A stretch of DNA of 64,000 bases from JAHIVB01 sp964574705 (GCA_964574705.1 CAZNOO010000005.1:39440-103439), one strand, 5' to 3'. Numbered from the stretch's first letter, positions 18,314-27,777 are shown. The notes: generated from the sequence alone by a model not told the origin. Made by a program: numbers and translations.

Positions 18314-18779
18314 AATTACATTCAAACTGAACGGAGAAATGGTCTCCGTCGAAGGAAATCCGGGGGTTCGTTTGCTCGATGTCCTTCGTAATGAATTCAA
18401 ACTAACTGGCATCAAAGAAGGATGCGGAGAGGGCGAATGCGGTGCATGCGCCGTATTGCTCGATCATAAAATCGTCAATTCATGTTCTGTTGTTTTAGCG
18501 AATGTCGATGGACATGAGATTATGACAATCGAGGGCTTTAAGAATTCTAAAAAATATCAAATCATACGAGACAGTTTCGGACATGCAGGTGCCGTTCAAT
18601 GTGGATTTTGTACCCCAGGAATGGTAATTGCGACCGAATCTTTATTGAATGAAAATCCTTCACCAACGGAAGATGAAATCAAAATCGGAATGTCAGGGAA
18701 CTTATGCAGATGCACAGGGTACCAATCGATTATTGAAGCCGTCAAAAGAGCCTCTGAGGACGGTGACGGATTATGGTAG
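18306..18779 (+). CDS. xdhC: xanthine dehydrogenase 2Fe-2S subunit
   Basis: The 157-residue protein carries the two [2Fe-2S] motifs: 'GCGEGECGACAVL...SC' (about 38-60) and 'CGFCTPGM' (about 99-106) with 'CRCTGY' (about 136-141). It is the electron-transfer subunit for the second hydroxylase. The symbol follows E. coli xdhABC naming and should not be confused with the XdhC-family maturation protein at 13481. It overlaps both neighbours. Confidence 0.9.
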   Translation: MSKITFKLNGEMVSVEGNPGVRLLDVLRNEFKLTGIKEGCGEGECGACAVLLDHKIVNSCSVVLANVDGHEIMTIEGFKNSKKYQIIRDSFGHAGAVQCGFCTPGMVIATESLLNENPSPTEDEIKIGMSGNLCRCTGYQSIIEAVKRASEDGDGLW

Positions 18780-19615
18780 AACAAATCATCGTAAAAAGTT
18801 TAACCGAAGCGTTAGAACGTCTTTCTCAAAAAAAATATATCATTTATGCGGGTGGAACGGATTTAATCGTTCAAAACCGTACTGTTAGCGAAGCGCCGAT
18901 TCCTTTCAAAAATCCGGTTCTTTACTGCGCGAACGTCAATGAACTCAAATACGTCAAAGAAGGGGATGACTATATTTATATCGGCGCGATGACGACGTTG
19001 TCTGAATTGCTCGATCATCATGCCACTCCTCTCCTCTTGAAACAGGCAATTGAAGTAATGGCCTCCCCTGCAATCAGAAACATTGCAACCCTTGCAGGAA
19101 ACATTGGAAATGCTTCTCCAGCCGGAGATTCTCTCGTTCCGCTTTACACTTTGAACGCTTTAATCAAATGCCAAAGTTTAAAGGCGTCGAAACTGATTCC
19201 GATTCAAGACTTTTTTGTGGGATTCAAAAAAACAGCTTTAAGTGATTCCGAAATGATTACTGAAGTCATCATTCCAAAGAACCACTTCACAAACATCTCG
19301 TACCGAAAAGTGGGGACACGAAAAGCAGATGCCCTTTCAAAAGTATCGTTTGCCGGTGCTTATTCGATTGTTCACGATAAAATCTGTGATTTCAGAATTT
19401 CTTTGGGTGCAGTCAATATCAATGTCGTCAGAAGATTTGATATCGAAGCCAAACTGATAGGAAAAACAGTTTCTCAAGCAAGAAAAATGAAAGATCAAAT
19501 TGTTGATCTGTATCTATCTTCAATCAAACCAATCAATGATCAACGTTCAAACATCGAATATAGAACTGAAATCTCTAAGAACTTGATATCTGCTTTCATT
19601 GACTCGCTTGATTAA
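18773..19615 (+). CDS. xdhB: xanthine dehydrogenase FAD-binding subunit
   Basis: The 280-residue flavoprotein has the canonical FAD motifs 'YAGGTDLIV' (about residues 23-31) and 'TLAGNIGNASPAGDSLVPL' (about 104-122), followed by the C-terminal CO-dehydrogenase flavoprotein domain. It completes the second, XdhABC-type enzyme in the order Mo, Fe-S, FAD, the reverse of the first triad's FAD, Fe-S, Mo order. This difference shows the two triads are not a simple tandem duplication. Confidence 0.88.
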   Translation: MVEQIIVKSLTEALERLSQKKYIIYAGGTDLIVQNRTVSEAPIPFKNPVLYCANVNELKYVKEGDDYIYIGAMTTLSELLDHHATPLLLKQAIEVMASPAIRNIATLAGNIGNASPAGDSLVPLYTLNALIKCQSLKASKLIPIQDFFVGFKKTALSDSEMITEVIIPKNHFTNISYRKVGTRKADALSKVSFAGAYSIVHDKICDFRISLGAVNINVVRRFDIEAKLIGKTVSQARKMKDQIVDLYLSSIKPINDQRSNIEYRTEISKNLISAFIDSLD

Positions 19616-19635
19616 ATAAACGAAGGAGGACTACC

Positions 19636-21351
19636 ATGGACCATTTGAACATTACGGAAATGACACTGAAAAAAAAGAAGGCGTCTTTGGTTCTTAAAAA
19701 TGCCCGAATCATCAATGTATTTGATAAATCCATCGAGAAAGGCGATATCGCCATTCACGATGGTTTGATTCTAGGCATTGGTCATTATGATGGAATCGAA
19801 GAAATTGATTGTTTGAATTCGTATGTTTCTCCCGGATTCATCGATAGTCACGTCCACATTGAGTCTTCCATGCTTGTGCCGCACCAATTTGCACGTGTTG
19901 TATTACCAAAAGGAACAACCACTGTTATTGCGGATCCTCATGAAATCACAAATGTCTGCGGACTGAAAGGAATCGACTTCATGATCGAATCGAGTAAATT
20001 ATCTCCATTGGATGTCATGATGATGATGCCTTCCTGTGTTCCCGCAACCCCTTATGAAACCAGTGGCGCTTTTGTCTCTGCAGAAGACATGACCGAATAT
20101 ATAAAAAAGCAATCCATTTATGGGCTTGGGGAAATGATGGATTATCCTGGTGTCATACAAGGAGAGCAGAGCGTTTACGACAAACTGAAACTCTTTGAAA
20201 ATAAAGTCAAGGACGGACACGCGCCTTTCGTTACGGGAGATCGTTTGAATAGTTATCTTCTATCTGGAATTGAAACGGACCATGAGTCTTCAACGAAAGA
20301 AGAAATGATTGAAAAAGTAAAAAAAGGAATGTACGTACTATTGAGAGAAGGGTCCGCTACCAGAAATGTGAGCGCACTCGCACCGCACATTTTGGAATCC
20401 TTTTCCAGAAGACTTCTGTTTTGTACAGACGACTTGCATCCCTCTGATATCTTAAAATTTGGTCACATCAATCAAAATATCAACCTATCGATTTCACTCG
20501 GTGTTGATCCGATTACGGCGATTCAAATCGCTTCAATCAATGCGGCTAACGCTTATGGAATCAAACGCACTGGTGGAATTGCACCTGGATTCTTTGCAGA
20601 TCTTGTTGTATTCGACGACTTGAATCACATTGAACCCAGGCAAGTCTTCAAAAAAGGTGTTATGGTCGCAAAAGATGGTCATCCATTGTTTGAAGAAGAA
20701 CAATTGGAAAATGTTGAAGTTTTAAATACGGTTCATATAGACAGAAAGAATTTGAATTTGGACCTTCATTTGAAAAAGGACTTGGTTCATGTTATCGGGT
20801 TTGAACACAACAATGTCACGACGAAGAACCTCATTCGTCAAGTGAAAGTCGAAAATGGAAAATATATTCAAGAAAATCAACGCGATTTGTTGAAAATCGC
20901 TGTCATTGAACGACATTTTGCATCGCAGAATAAATCGATTGGTCTGATTGAAGGATACGGATTGAAAAACGGAGCGATTGCTTTGACGATTGCGCACGAT
21001 TCGCACAACCTCATCTGCATTGGAGACAACGATTCTGACATGCTAAAGGCTATTGATGAATTGATTCGGCTTCAAGGGGGAATCTGTCTTGTCAAAAATC
21101 ATCAAATCGTTGATTCTCTACAGCTCGAAGTCGGAGGAGTCATGACTTCGAAATCGGCAGAGTTTGTTGATTCTGTCTTGCAAAAAATGGAGAAAGAAAT
21201 TCGAAAAATGGGCGTGAAGGATGACATTACGGATCCCTTCCTTAATCTTGCTTTTCTATCGCTCCCAGTCATTCCTTCGTTAAAATTAACCGACAAGGGA
21301 CTCTTTGACGTAGACCAGTTCAAATTGATTTCTATAGAAGCAGGTGAATAA
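19636..21351 (+). CDS. ade: adenine deaminase
   Basis: The 571-residue protein matches bacterial adenine deaminase, which converts adenine to hypoxanthine and ammonia. It has metal-binding 'DSHVHIESSML' (His72 and His74), then 'GTTTVIADPHEITNVCG', 'LGEMMDYPGV', and the C-terminal DUF-like domain with 'EVGGVMTS'. Length agrees with the usual 570-590 residues. A strong GAAGGAGGA site precedes the ATG. It feeds hypoxanthine to the hydroxylases in the same operon. Confidence 0.92.
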   Translation: MDHLNITEMTLKKKKASLVLKNARIINVFDKSIEKGDIAIHDGLILGIGHYDGIEEIDCLNSYVSPGFIDSHVHIESSMLVPHQFARVVLPKGTTTVIADPHEITNVCGLKGIDFMIESSKLSPLDVMMMMPSCVPATPYETSGAFVSAEDMTEYIKKQSIYGLGEMMDYPGVIQGEQSVYDKLKLFENKVKDGHAPFVTGDRLNSYLLSGIETDHESSTKEEMIEKVKKGMYVLLREGSATRNVSALAPHILESFSRRLLFCTDDLHPSDILKFGHINQNINLSISLGVDPITAIQIASINAANAYGIKRTGGIAPGFFADLVVFDDLNHIEPRQVFKKGVMVAKDGHPLFEEEQLENVEVLNTVHIDRKNLNLDLHLKKDLVHVIGFEHNNVTTKNLIRQVKVENGKYIQENQRDLLKIAVIERHFASQNKSIGLIEGYGLKNGAIALTIAHDSHNLICIGDNDSDMLKAIDELIRLQGGICLVKNHQIVDSLQLEVGGVMTSKSAEFVDSVLQKMEKEIRKMGVKDDITDPFLNLAFLSLPVIPSLKLTDKGLFDVDQFKLISIEAGE

Positions 21352-21352
21352 C

Positions 21353-22594
21353 TTGAAATATGTAAAACAATACACTTGTACAATTTGCAATAAGAGTTAT
21401 CCGAAAAACTCGAAGTTGTTGACTTGCCCTGCTTGCGGTGAACGTGGAATTTTAGACATCGAATTTGATTATGATTCAATGAAACAAGTTGTGAATCTTG
21501 AATACTTCGCAAACAATAAAAGATTTGACATCTTCAGATATCTACCTTTCCTTCCAATTGAAGGCAAATTCATTGATCAAACGCTTCGAGTCGGATGGAC
21601 ACCACTATATCGATCTATGCATATAGAACAAGATCTTGGTGCAGGGAAATTGTATTTCAAGGATGACGGTGTCAACCCGACCTCCTCACTGAAAGACCGA
21701 GCATCTGTTGTAGCCGCTTGTAAAGCCTTAGAAGAAGGCTATTCAACCATTTCTTGTTCCTCAACTGGAAACGCCGCATCTTCGCTTGCAGGCAACGCAG
21801 CGAGACTTGGACTGAAGAGTGTTATCTTCGTTCCTAAGAGAGCCCCAGCGGGAAAATTAGCTCAATTAAAGGCATATGGCGCAGAACTTATCGTTGTTGA
21901 TGGTGATTATAAGGATACTTTTGAACTTTCCAAGCTGGCAATTGAAGAGTTCGGGTGGTACAATAGAAACGCTGCCATCAATCCGTTGATGGTTGAAGGG
22001 AAAAAGACCGTTGCTCTTGAAATTGCGGAACAACTTGGGTTTAAAGTCCCTGACTGGGTCGTAACGAGCGTTGGAGACGGTTGCACGATTGCAGGTGTCT
22101 ACAAGGGATTTTACGATTTGTACATGCTTGGACTGATTCAAAAGATTCCTCGACTTCTAGGTGTTCAATCCGATGGATGCAACCCCTTCGTCAAATCGTT
22201 TGAATATCATGAACCTCTTCAGGAACAAGAAGAAAATACGATTGCCGATTCCATCTCTGTTGGAATCCCAAGAAATCCTGTGAAGGCGATGGACGCCATC
22301 ACAAATTCGCTTGGGTGTTTCTTATCCACGAGCGACGAAGAAATACTTTTGGCAATGAAAATGCTTGGAAGCCAAGAAGGAATCTTTGCCGAACCCGCAG
22401 CTGCAGCATCGCTATCGGGCTATCTTAAAGCATTCCATAACGGAATCATTACAAAAGAGGACACGGTGTGTGTCATCATCACTGGGAACGGACTCAAAGA
22501 TACCAAAACAGCTTTGTCCGCATTCAAAGAAACAAGGCTCGTAAAAGCTACGCTTGAAGATTTAAAAAAATACATGAAAGAAACAGAAAGGTGA
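21353..22594 (+). CDS. threonine synthase-like PLP enzyme with N-terminal zinc ribbon
   Basis: The 413-residue fold-type-II PLP enzyme begins with a four-Cys zinc ribbon (Cys9, Cys12, Cys25, Cys28), as in one clade of threonine synthases. The PLP Lys is Lys114 in 'TSSLKDRAS', with phosphate-loop 'STGNAAS'. Threonine synthase makes threonine from phosphohomoserine, but no threonine genes are nearby. Its place in a purine operon suggests an ammonia-lyase or beta-replacement on an amino acid made from the purine skeleton, such as diaminopropionate or a ureido amino acid. This is inference. TTG at 21353 follows CAGGTGA; the previous stop is adjacent. Confidence 0.72.
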   Translation: MKYVKQYTCTICNKSYPKNSKLLTCPACGERGILDIEFDYDSMKQVVNLEYFANNKRFDIFRYLPFLPIEGKFIDQTLRVGWTPLYRSMHIEQDLGAGKLYFKDDGVNPTSSLKDRASVVAACKALEEGYSTISCSSTGNAASSLAGNAARLGLKSVIFVPKRAPAGKLAQLKAYGAELIVVDGDYKDTFELSKLAIEEFGWYNRNAAINPLMVEGKKTVALEIAEQLGFKVPDWVVTSVGDGCTIAGVYKGFYDLYMLGLIQKIPRLLGVQSDGCNPFVKSFEYHEPLQEQEENTIADSISVGIPRNPVKAMDAITNSLGCFLSTSDEEILLAMKMLGSQEGIFAEPAAAASLSGYLKAFHNGIITKEDTVCVIITGNGLKDTKTALSAFKETRLVKATLEDLKKYMKETER

Positions 22595-22599
22595 TTATC

Positions 22600-23958
22600 T
22601 TGAATAAAATACCATTTGGACCTACTTACGAAGAAATGCTTTACCCCTCAAAAATCGATTCGTCTACTAGAAAAAAAGCACTCGAAGCTAAAAAAGATGA
22701 ATTGAATCCGCTTAATCTTTTCAATATCAATTGGAAGAATGAAGCAAACGAAGTTCACAAGATCGTTCTCCCGAAAGAACTTACAGGAGTCGAAGCGAAC
22801 ATCGTTGTTATGCTTGGAAAATATTTCCCTTCCGGTTCACATAAAGTGGGACCCGCTTACTCAACTTTGATTGAAGGTGGCGTCGACGGAGAAATATTAT
22901 CAGGTGTTCATACCATCTTAGGACCCTCTACCGGAAACTTTGGAATCGGTGTATCTTATATCTGTAATCTGATGAAATATGATTCCATCGTCATCATGCC
23001 TGACAATATGAGCAAAGAACGTTATGACAGAATTCGTCGTTATGGCGCGAAGCTTGATTTGACACCAGGAACGGAGTCAGACGTTATTTTAACTTTGGAA
23101 AGAACCTTTGAATTGAAAAAAGATCCAAAAAACAGATCTTTAGCTCAATTTGAATTAATGCCAAACTATCGTTTCCATAGACATGTCACCGGCGGTTCCG
23201 CCGTGGAAGCCGTCAAGGGGATTGGAAACTCAAGAATCGCCTGCTACTGCAGCGCACCTGGATCTGCTGGTACACTAGCTGCAGGAGACCATATTAAAGA
23301 AGTATTCCCAGAAGCGAAAGTTGTTGCGCTTGAACCTTATGAATGTTCAACATTATCTTCAGGTGGTGTAGGACAACATCGAATTGAAGGCATCGGCGAC
23401 AAGATGTGCACTTTGATTCATAATGTATTAAATACGGACTTTATCGCCTTGATCAAAGACGACGATTCCGTCAGAGGACTTAAAGTCATTCATGACGGCG
23501 AAAAAGTGCTTGTTGAAAATGGTGTGGACCCCTTCGTCGCATCTTCAATGAGAGAACTTTTCGGCGTATCAGGTATTTGCAACATCATTGGCGCAATCAA
23601 AATGGCTAAATATCTTCGTTTAGGACCAGATGACAATGTTTTGACAATCGCTACTGACGGTTTCGACAGATATGAATCCGTATTAGAAGATTTAGAGAGA
23701 AGATACTTAGAGACTGAAGATTATGTTTTAAGAAGATGGTTTGTGGATGTTTATCGTAGAAACGGAATTGAAGATATCTTTGACTATCGAAGCAAAGAAC
23801 AAAAGGAAAAACTGTTCAAACAAAAAGAACATGACTGGTTGAGGTTTGGATATTCACAAGCGTATCTAGACGCCATGAGAAGCCCTGAATTTTGGAACAG
23901 CGAATACGATAAAATCCATCATTATGATGAGTTAATCAAGAAATTAAGAAAGGAATAA
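22600..23958 (+). CDS. PLP-dependent lyase, cysteine synthase/TrpB-like fold
   Basis: The 452-residue fold-type-II PLP enzyme has the cofactor Lys82 in 'FPSGSHKVGPA', 'GPSTGNFG' for the asparagine loop and a glycine-rich phosphate site 'SAPGSAGTLAAG'. It is clearly not DpaL/YgeX, which has a different active-site context. It lies between the ThrC-like enzyme and ygeY, where E. coli has ygeX, so it is the best candidate for the deaminating lyase that yields pyruvate or another keto acid. TTG at 22600 follows AAAGGTGA; the upstream stop overlaps this site. Confidence 0.7.
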   Translation: MNKIPFGPTYEEMLYPSKIDSSTRKKALEAKKDELNPLNLFNINWKNEANEVHKIVLPKELTGVEANIVVMLGKYFPSGSHKVGPAYSTLIEGGVDGEILSGVHTILGPSTGNFGIGVSYICNLMKYDSIVIMPDNMSKERYDRIRRYGAKLDLTPGTESDVILTLERTFELKKDPKNRSLAQFELMPNYRFHRHVTGGSAVEAVKGIGNSRIACYCSAPGSAGTLAAGDHIKEVFPEAKVVALEPYECSTLSSGGVGQHRIEGIGDKMCTLIHNVLNTDFIALIKDDDSVRGLKVIHDGEKVLVENGVDPFVASSMRELFGVSGICNIIGAIKMAKYLRLGPDDNVLTIATDGFDRYESVLEDLERRYLETEDYVLRRWFVDVYRRNGIEDIFDYRSKEQKEKLFKQKEHDWLRFGYSQAYLDAMRSPEFWNSEYDKIHHYDELIKKLRKE

Positions 23959-23960
23959 CC

Positions 23961-25169
23961 ATGATTCCATTTGAAAAGATATTAGAAAAAGCAGAAGGCT
24001 ATAAAAAAGAAATGACGAAGTTTCTTCGTGACATGATTGCGATTCCATCCGAATCCTGTCAAGAAGAATTGGTCATTCAAAGAATTAAAAAAGAAATGGA
24101 ACTTGTCGGATTTGACGAAATAACCATCGACCCGATGGGGAATATCATCGGACGAATTGGACATGGCAAGCATATCATTGCAATGGATGCCCATATCGAT
24201 ACCGTCGGAATCGGAGAAATCAAAAACTGGAAAGTGGACCCCTATCTCGGTGCAGAAGACGAAGAAATCATCCTTGGTAGAGGCGGATCCGATCAAGAAG
24301 GCGGAATGGCATCGATGGTCTATGCCGGAAAAATCATCAAAGATTTGAAACTTGAAGGCGATTATACGCTTTTGGTCACCGGTACCGTCCAAGAAGAAGA
24401 CTGTGATGGTCTTTGCTGGCAATACATCATTGAAGAAGACAAAATCAGACCGGAGTTCGTAGTAATCACAGAACCCACTAGTTGTAACATTTATAGAGGT
24501 CATCGCGGAAGAATGGAAATCAAGGTTTCCGTCGCAGGAATTTCCTGCCACGGAAGTGCACCTGAAAGAGGAGACAATGCCATCTTCAAAATGGCTCCAA
24601 TTCTTCTTGAACTTCAAGAACTTCATAAAAGACTACTTCATAATGATTTCCTTGGAAAAGGATCTCTCACCGTCAGTGAAATCTTTTCATCATCCCCAAG
24701 TCGCTGTGCAGTATCGGACGGATGTGTCATTTCAATTGACAGACGTTTGACCGATGGAGAGACTTACCTATCCGCAATCGAAGAAATCCAAAACCTTCCA
24801 TCCGTCAAAAAAGTTGGCGCGACTGTTGAAATGTATGACTATGACAGACCGTCTTACACCGGCCTTGTCTATCCTACGAAAGCCTATTTCCCTACCTGGG
24901 TTTTACCTCGCGAACATGACGTGACGAAGTCTTTAGTCTCCAGTTATGAGGGCTTATTTAAAACAGCGCCAAAGGTCGACAAATGGACATTTTCCACCAA
25001 TGCAGTATCGATAATGGGAAGGTATAATATTCCTTGTATCGGCTTTGGACCAGGACATGAAGAAGAAGCACATGCACCAAATGAAAAAACGTTCAAATCT
25101 GAACTTGTTAAAGCATGCGCGATGTATGCAGCTATTCCACAAAACTATCTATTACAAATAAAGAAATAA
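23961..25169 (+). CDS. ygeY: YgeY-family M20 metallohydrolase
   Basis: The 402-residue M20/ArgE-type zinc hydrolase has 'DAHIDTVG' (His78, Asp80), the bridging Asp111 in 'GRGGSDQEGGM', the Glu pair 'VQEEDCDG' (145-146) and 'EPTSCNIYRGHRGRMEI'. This pattern matches YgeY, annotated elsewhere as a selenium-metabolism-linked hydrolase that cleaves an amide or ureido bond in the purine pathway. The dimerisation domain is complete. AGAAAGGA precedes the ATG two bases after the previous stop. Confidence 0.88.
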   Translation: MIPFEKILEKAEGYKKEMTKFLRDMIAIPSESCQEELVIQRIKKEMELVGFDEITIDPMGNIIGRIGHGKHIIAMDAHIDTVGIGEIKNWKVDPYLGAEDEEIILGRGGSDQEGGMASMVYAGKIIKDLKLEGDYTLLVTGTVQEEDCDGLCWQYIIEEDKIRPEFVVITEPTSCNIYRGHRGRMEIKVSVAGISCHGSAPERGDNAIFKMAPILLELQELHKRLLHNDFLGKGSLTVSEIFSSSPSRCAVSDGCVISIDRRLTDGETYLSAIEEIQNLPSVKKVGATVEMYDYDRPSYTGLVYPTKAYFPTWVLPREHDVTKSLVSSYEGLFKTAPKVDKWTFSTNAVSIMGRYNIPCIGFGPGHEEEAHAPNEKTFKSELVKACAMYAAIPQNYLLQIKK

Positions 25170-25182
25170 TAAAGGAGAAACT

Positions 25183-26166
25183 ATGGAACCACTATTTAAA
25201 GGAAAACATTTTATCACACTAGAAGAATGGACAAAGCCAGAAATTGATAAACTTCTGGAAGTCTCATTCCAAATGAAACATGATTTTTTAAACAATATTG
25301 AGACACCTTATTTAACCAACAAAACTGCATTTTTAATGTTCTTCGAGCAATCGACGAGAACCAGAAATTCAATGGAAGCCGGCCTTGCACACCTTGGTGG
25401 ACACGGTGTCTTTCTAGATACTTCCAAAATGCAAATTTCCCATGGAGAGTCCGCAAAAGACACCGCAGTCATTTTGTCGTCTTATGGACACGGAATCGCC
25501 TGCAGAAACTGCTTCTGGGAAGTTGGAAACAAATATCTTCGCGAAATGGCAGCGCACTCCAGTGTTCCTATCATGAACCTTCAAGATGACTTATACCATC
25601 CGATGCAAGGGCTTGCGGACTTAATGACAATTCAAGAAGTATCGAAAACGACTCAAAACTTGAAAGTTTCAATTATTTGGGCCTATGCAACGACTCATAA
25701 AAAACCAATCAGTGTTCCGCTTACTCAAATCTTGTTATTCCCAAGATATGGAATGGATGTTACTTTAGCTTATCCAGAAGGATATGACCTTCCTAAATGG
25801 GCGATTGAAAAAGCGAAGAAGAACGCGCTTGAAAATGGTGGATCCTTCCACATTACACATAACATGGAAGAAGCCTTCAAAGGCGCTGACATTGTTATTC
25901 CAAAAAACTGGGGAAGCTGGGTTACAAATCAATCCACAGCCGTCGTAGACGATTTACTCGAAAGTTACAAAGGCTGGAAGTGTACAGAAGAGATGATTGC
26001 ACTTGCTAGTCCTGACGTTAAATACATGCATGCATTACCCGCGGACAGAGGAAACGAAGTCGTAGACTCTGTTATCGATGGGCCACATTCGATTGTATAT
26101 CAAGAAGCTGAAAACCGTCTACATACATCTAAAGCAGTCATGGCTATGACGATGGGAAACAAATAG
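25183..26166 (+). CDS. ygeW: YgeW knotted carbamoyltransferase
   Basis: The 327-residue protein is of the aspartate/ornithine carbamoyltransferase family. It has the carbamoyl-phosphate loop 'FEQSTRTRNSME' (54-65), 'HPMQGLADLMTI' and the C-terminal 'MHALPADRGNE'. The sequence matches YgeW, proposed to work in reverse, phosphorolysing a ureido compound to carbamoyl phosphate, which a carbamate kinase can turn into ATP. No carbamate kinase is in the window. An AAAGGAG site precedes the ATG. Confidence 0.88.
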   Translation: MEPLFKGKHFITLEEWTKPEIDKLLEVSFQMKHDFLNNIETPYLTNKTAFLMFFEQSTRTRNSMEAGLAHLGGHGVFLDTSKMQISHGESAKDTAVILSSYGHGIACRNCFWEVGNKYLREMAAHSSVPIMNLQDDLYHPMQGLADLMTIQEVSKTTQNLKVSIIWAYATTHKKPISVPLTQILLFPRYGMDVTLAYPEGYDLPKWAIEKAKKNALENGGSFHITHNMEEAFKGADIVIPKNWGSWVTNQSTAVVDDLLESYKGWKCTEEMIALASPDVKYMHALPADRGNEVVDSVIDGPHSIVYQEAENRLHTSKAVMAMTMGNK

Positions 26167-26210
26167 TTAGCACATTTGTCTAAAAATCTGATTTGTAAGG
26201 AGGGATGATC

Positions 26211-26744
26211 ATGAGAGTGTTTTTTGCACTTCTTTTTGACCCGACGGTCAAAAATCATATCTATAAAGAGATATTTCTTCTCAAAAACAACACCGTTGAT
26301 GGCAAGTTTTCTGAAAAGAATAATTTGCATCTGACCGTTGAATTCATCGGAGATGTTGATCAAGAAGGTCTACAAGTTCTCAAAGAGATCCTCCATTCCA
26401 TTTCATTTCCAGCATTTGAAATTCAATCGACGGAGCTTGGATGCTTTTACAATAAATCAAATAAGGCTATCCTTTACCTTGGCATCCATCCACTTACGAC
26501 ATTATCAGAATTAAACACGCTCTTACGGAGCAAATTGATTGAAAAAGGAATTTCTTTTCAAGACAAGGCTTACTCCCCTCACATCACACTTGGTAGGAAA
26601 GTGGAATTTAAAGAACAATTTTTGTTGAAGACCTTCAATTTTCCGACGATGATGATGCAGTTTACAAAACTGTCTTTGATGGAAAGCATCAATATCAATC
26701 AATCACTCGTGTACAGAGAATTGGACTCAGTAAATTTCGAATAG
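26211..26744 (+). CDS. thpR: RNA 2',3'-cyclic phosphodiesterase (2H family)
   Basis: The 177-residue 2H phosphoesterase has both catalytic His boxes: 'LHLTVEFIG' (about 34-42) and 'SPHITLGR' (about 125-132). ThpR/LigT enzymes hydrolyse 2',3'-cyclic phosphate ends of RNA. The ATG at 26211 was chosen over 26205 because AAGGAGGG ends at 26204. It is probably the last cistron of the purine transcript, without obvious functional link. Confidence 0.85.
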   Translation: MRVFFALLFDPTVKNHIYKEIFLLKNNTVDGKFSEKNNLHLTVEFIGDVDQEGLQVLKEILHSISFPAFEIQSTELGCFYNKSNKAILYLGIHPLTTLSELNTLLRSKLIEKGISFQDKAYSPHITLGRKVEFKEQFLLKTFNFPTMMMQFTKLSLMESININQSLVYRELDSVNFE

Positions 26745-26763
26745 ATTTTAAACGATAATGAAT

Positions 26764-26795
26764 CAAAAACAGGAGACAATTTTCTCCTGTTTTTG
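26764..26795 (+). terminator. rho-independent terminator ending the purine operon
   Basis: CAAAAACAGGAGA with TTCTCCTGTTTTTG hairpin and T-run, just after thpR. Confidence 0.85.
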
Positions 26796-26856
26796 TTTCG
26801 TTCGTGGCATAAAGATACAAGCTTTCCAAAAAAAAAAAGCAAATTCGCTGACAACC

Positions 26857-26885
26857 TTGCGATAATCTTGATTTTATGATAATAT
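26857..26885 (+). promoter_or_regulatory. sigma-A-type promoter for the lipoprotein gene
   Basis: TTGCGA (26857-26862), a 17-base spacer, and TAATAT (26880-26885), about 80 bases before the lipoprotein start. Confidence 0.45.
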
Positions 26886-26963
26886 CAATAAAAAGACAGA
26901 AGCAAAATTCATCTTTTTTTTGTTTCTGAAATATCACAAAATACATTTATGGAGGGTAATACA

Positions 26964-27719
26964 TTGAAGAAAGTATTGGTTATTTTCAACGTCTTAGTAT
27001 TTTCTATTTTTGTCTTGTTTTTGACAGCATGTGATTTTTCTTCTACTAAATTAAGCAATATTGAAGTCGCAGGTGGCATAGACAAAAGTAATCAGCCTCT
27101 CGACATCAAAGACGTGTTCCAAAACGACTCTTCCGTTATCTATGTGACCGGAAGTATCAGCAATGCTCCAGCAAGAACCGTTGTGAGCATTGAATGGATT
27201 TATCTTGATGCGGATCCTGAGGTCCTAATTGACTCAGTCGATTTAAATGTTTCTGAAACGGATATGGATTTTGCCTTTAGTCTAACAAAACCAACTGCAG
27301 GCTGGCCTAGTGGGGATTATGAAGCTCGCATCTACGTCGACTCTACACTTGAAGAAACCGTATCGTTTAGTGTTGAAGCACCTGAAGTGGTTGAAGACAC
27401 AGCTATTGATGACGTCATCGCTATTTTAGAAACCGGTGGTTATGTCATGGAATCAAGAGATGCAGATTCGATTGCATATTTCCAACTGAACATGGTCAAT
27501 GACAAATATGATTTGGTAACGACAGTCGTTAGTTGTTGGTTAGGGTATGTCAACCAAGTCGAGCGTTGGGTCGAAGTCGTTCAATTTTCGAGCGAAAACG
27601 AAGCGCAAAGTTATGAGACAGCACTTGGCATCGAAGCGACGGAAGGACGTTTGGTCTATCGTCAAACGACCGTTGTACTCGTTACATATTCACAAGATAC
27701 GATTGATCTTTTCAATTAA
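26964..27719 (+). CDS. predicted lipoprotein of unknown function
   Basis: The 251-residue protein has a lipoprotein signal peptide with lipobox 'LTAC' (Cys about residue 23). An immunoglobulin-like beta domain follows ('NDSSVIYVTGSISNAPA...VSIEWIYLD', about 50-90) and a C-terminal alpha/beta domain (about 150-250). It would be anchored on the outer face of the membrane. The TTG at 26964 follows GGAGGG; an ATG at 26949 overlaps that site. I do not recognise the family. Confidence 0.7.
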   Translation: MKKVLVIFNVLVFSIFVLFLTACDFSSTKLSNIEVAGGIDKSNQPLDIKDVFQNDSSVIYVTGSISNAPARTVVSIEWIYLDADPEVLIDSVDLNVSETDMDFAFSLTKPTAGWPSGDYEARIYVDSTLEETVSFSVEAPEVVEDTAIDDVIAILETGGYVMESRDADSIAYFQLNMVNDKYDLVTTVVSCWLGYVNQVERWVEVVQFSSENEAQSYETALGIEATEGRLVYRQTTVVLVTYSQDTIDLFN

Positions 27720-27721
27720 TC

Positions 27722-27770
27722 GACGATTAAGATAGATAGGCGAATGTCTCTGACAATCGTCTTTTTTTTT
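27722..27770 (+). terminator. rho-independent terminator
   Basis: GACGATT (27722-27728) pairs with AATCGTC (27755-27761), followed by nine or more T residues. Confidence 0.75.
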
Positions 27771-27777
27771 GCAGAAA

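Noticed and set aside
19636..23958. Threonine biosynthesis operon
   Set aside because: A ThrC-like enzyme is present, but no thrB, homoserine dehydrogenase or aspartokinase is nearby and all flanking genes are for purine breakdown.
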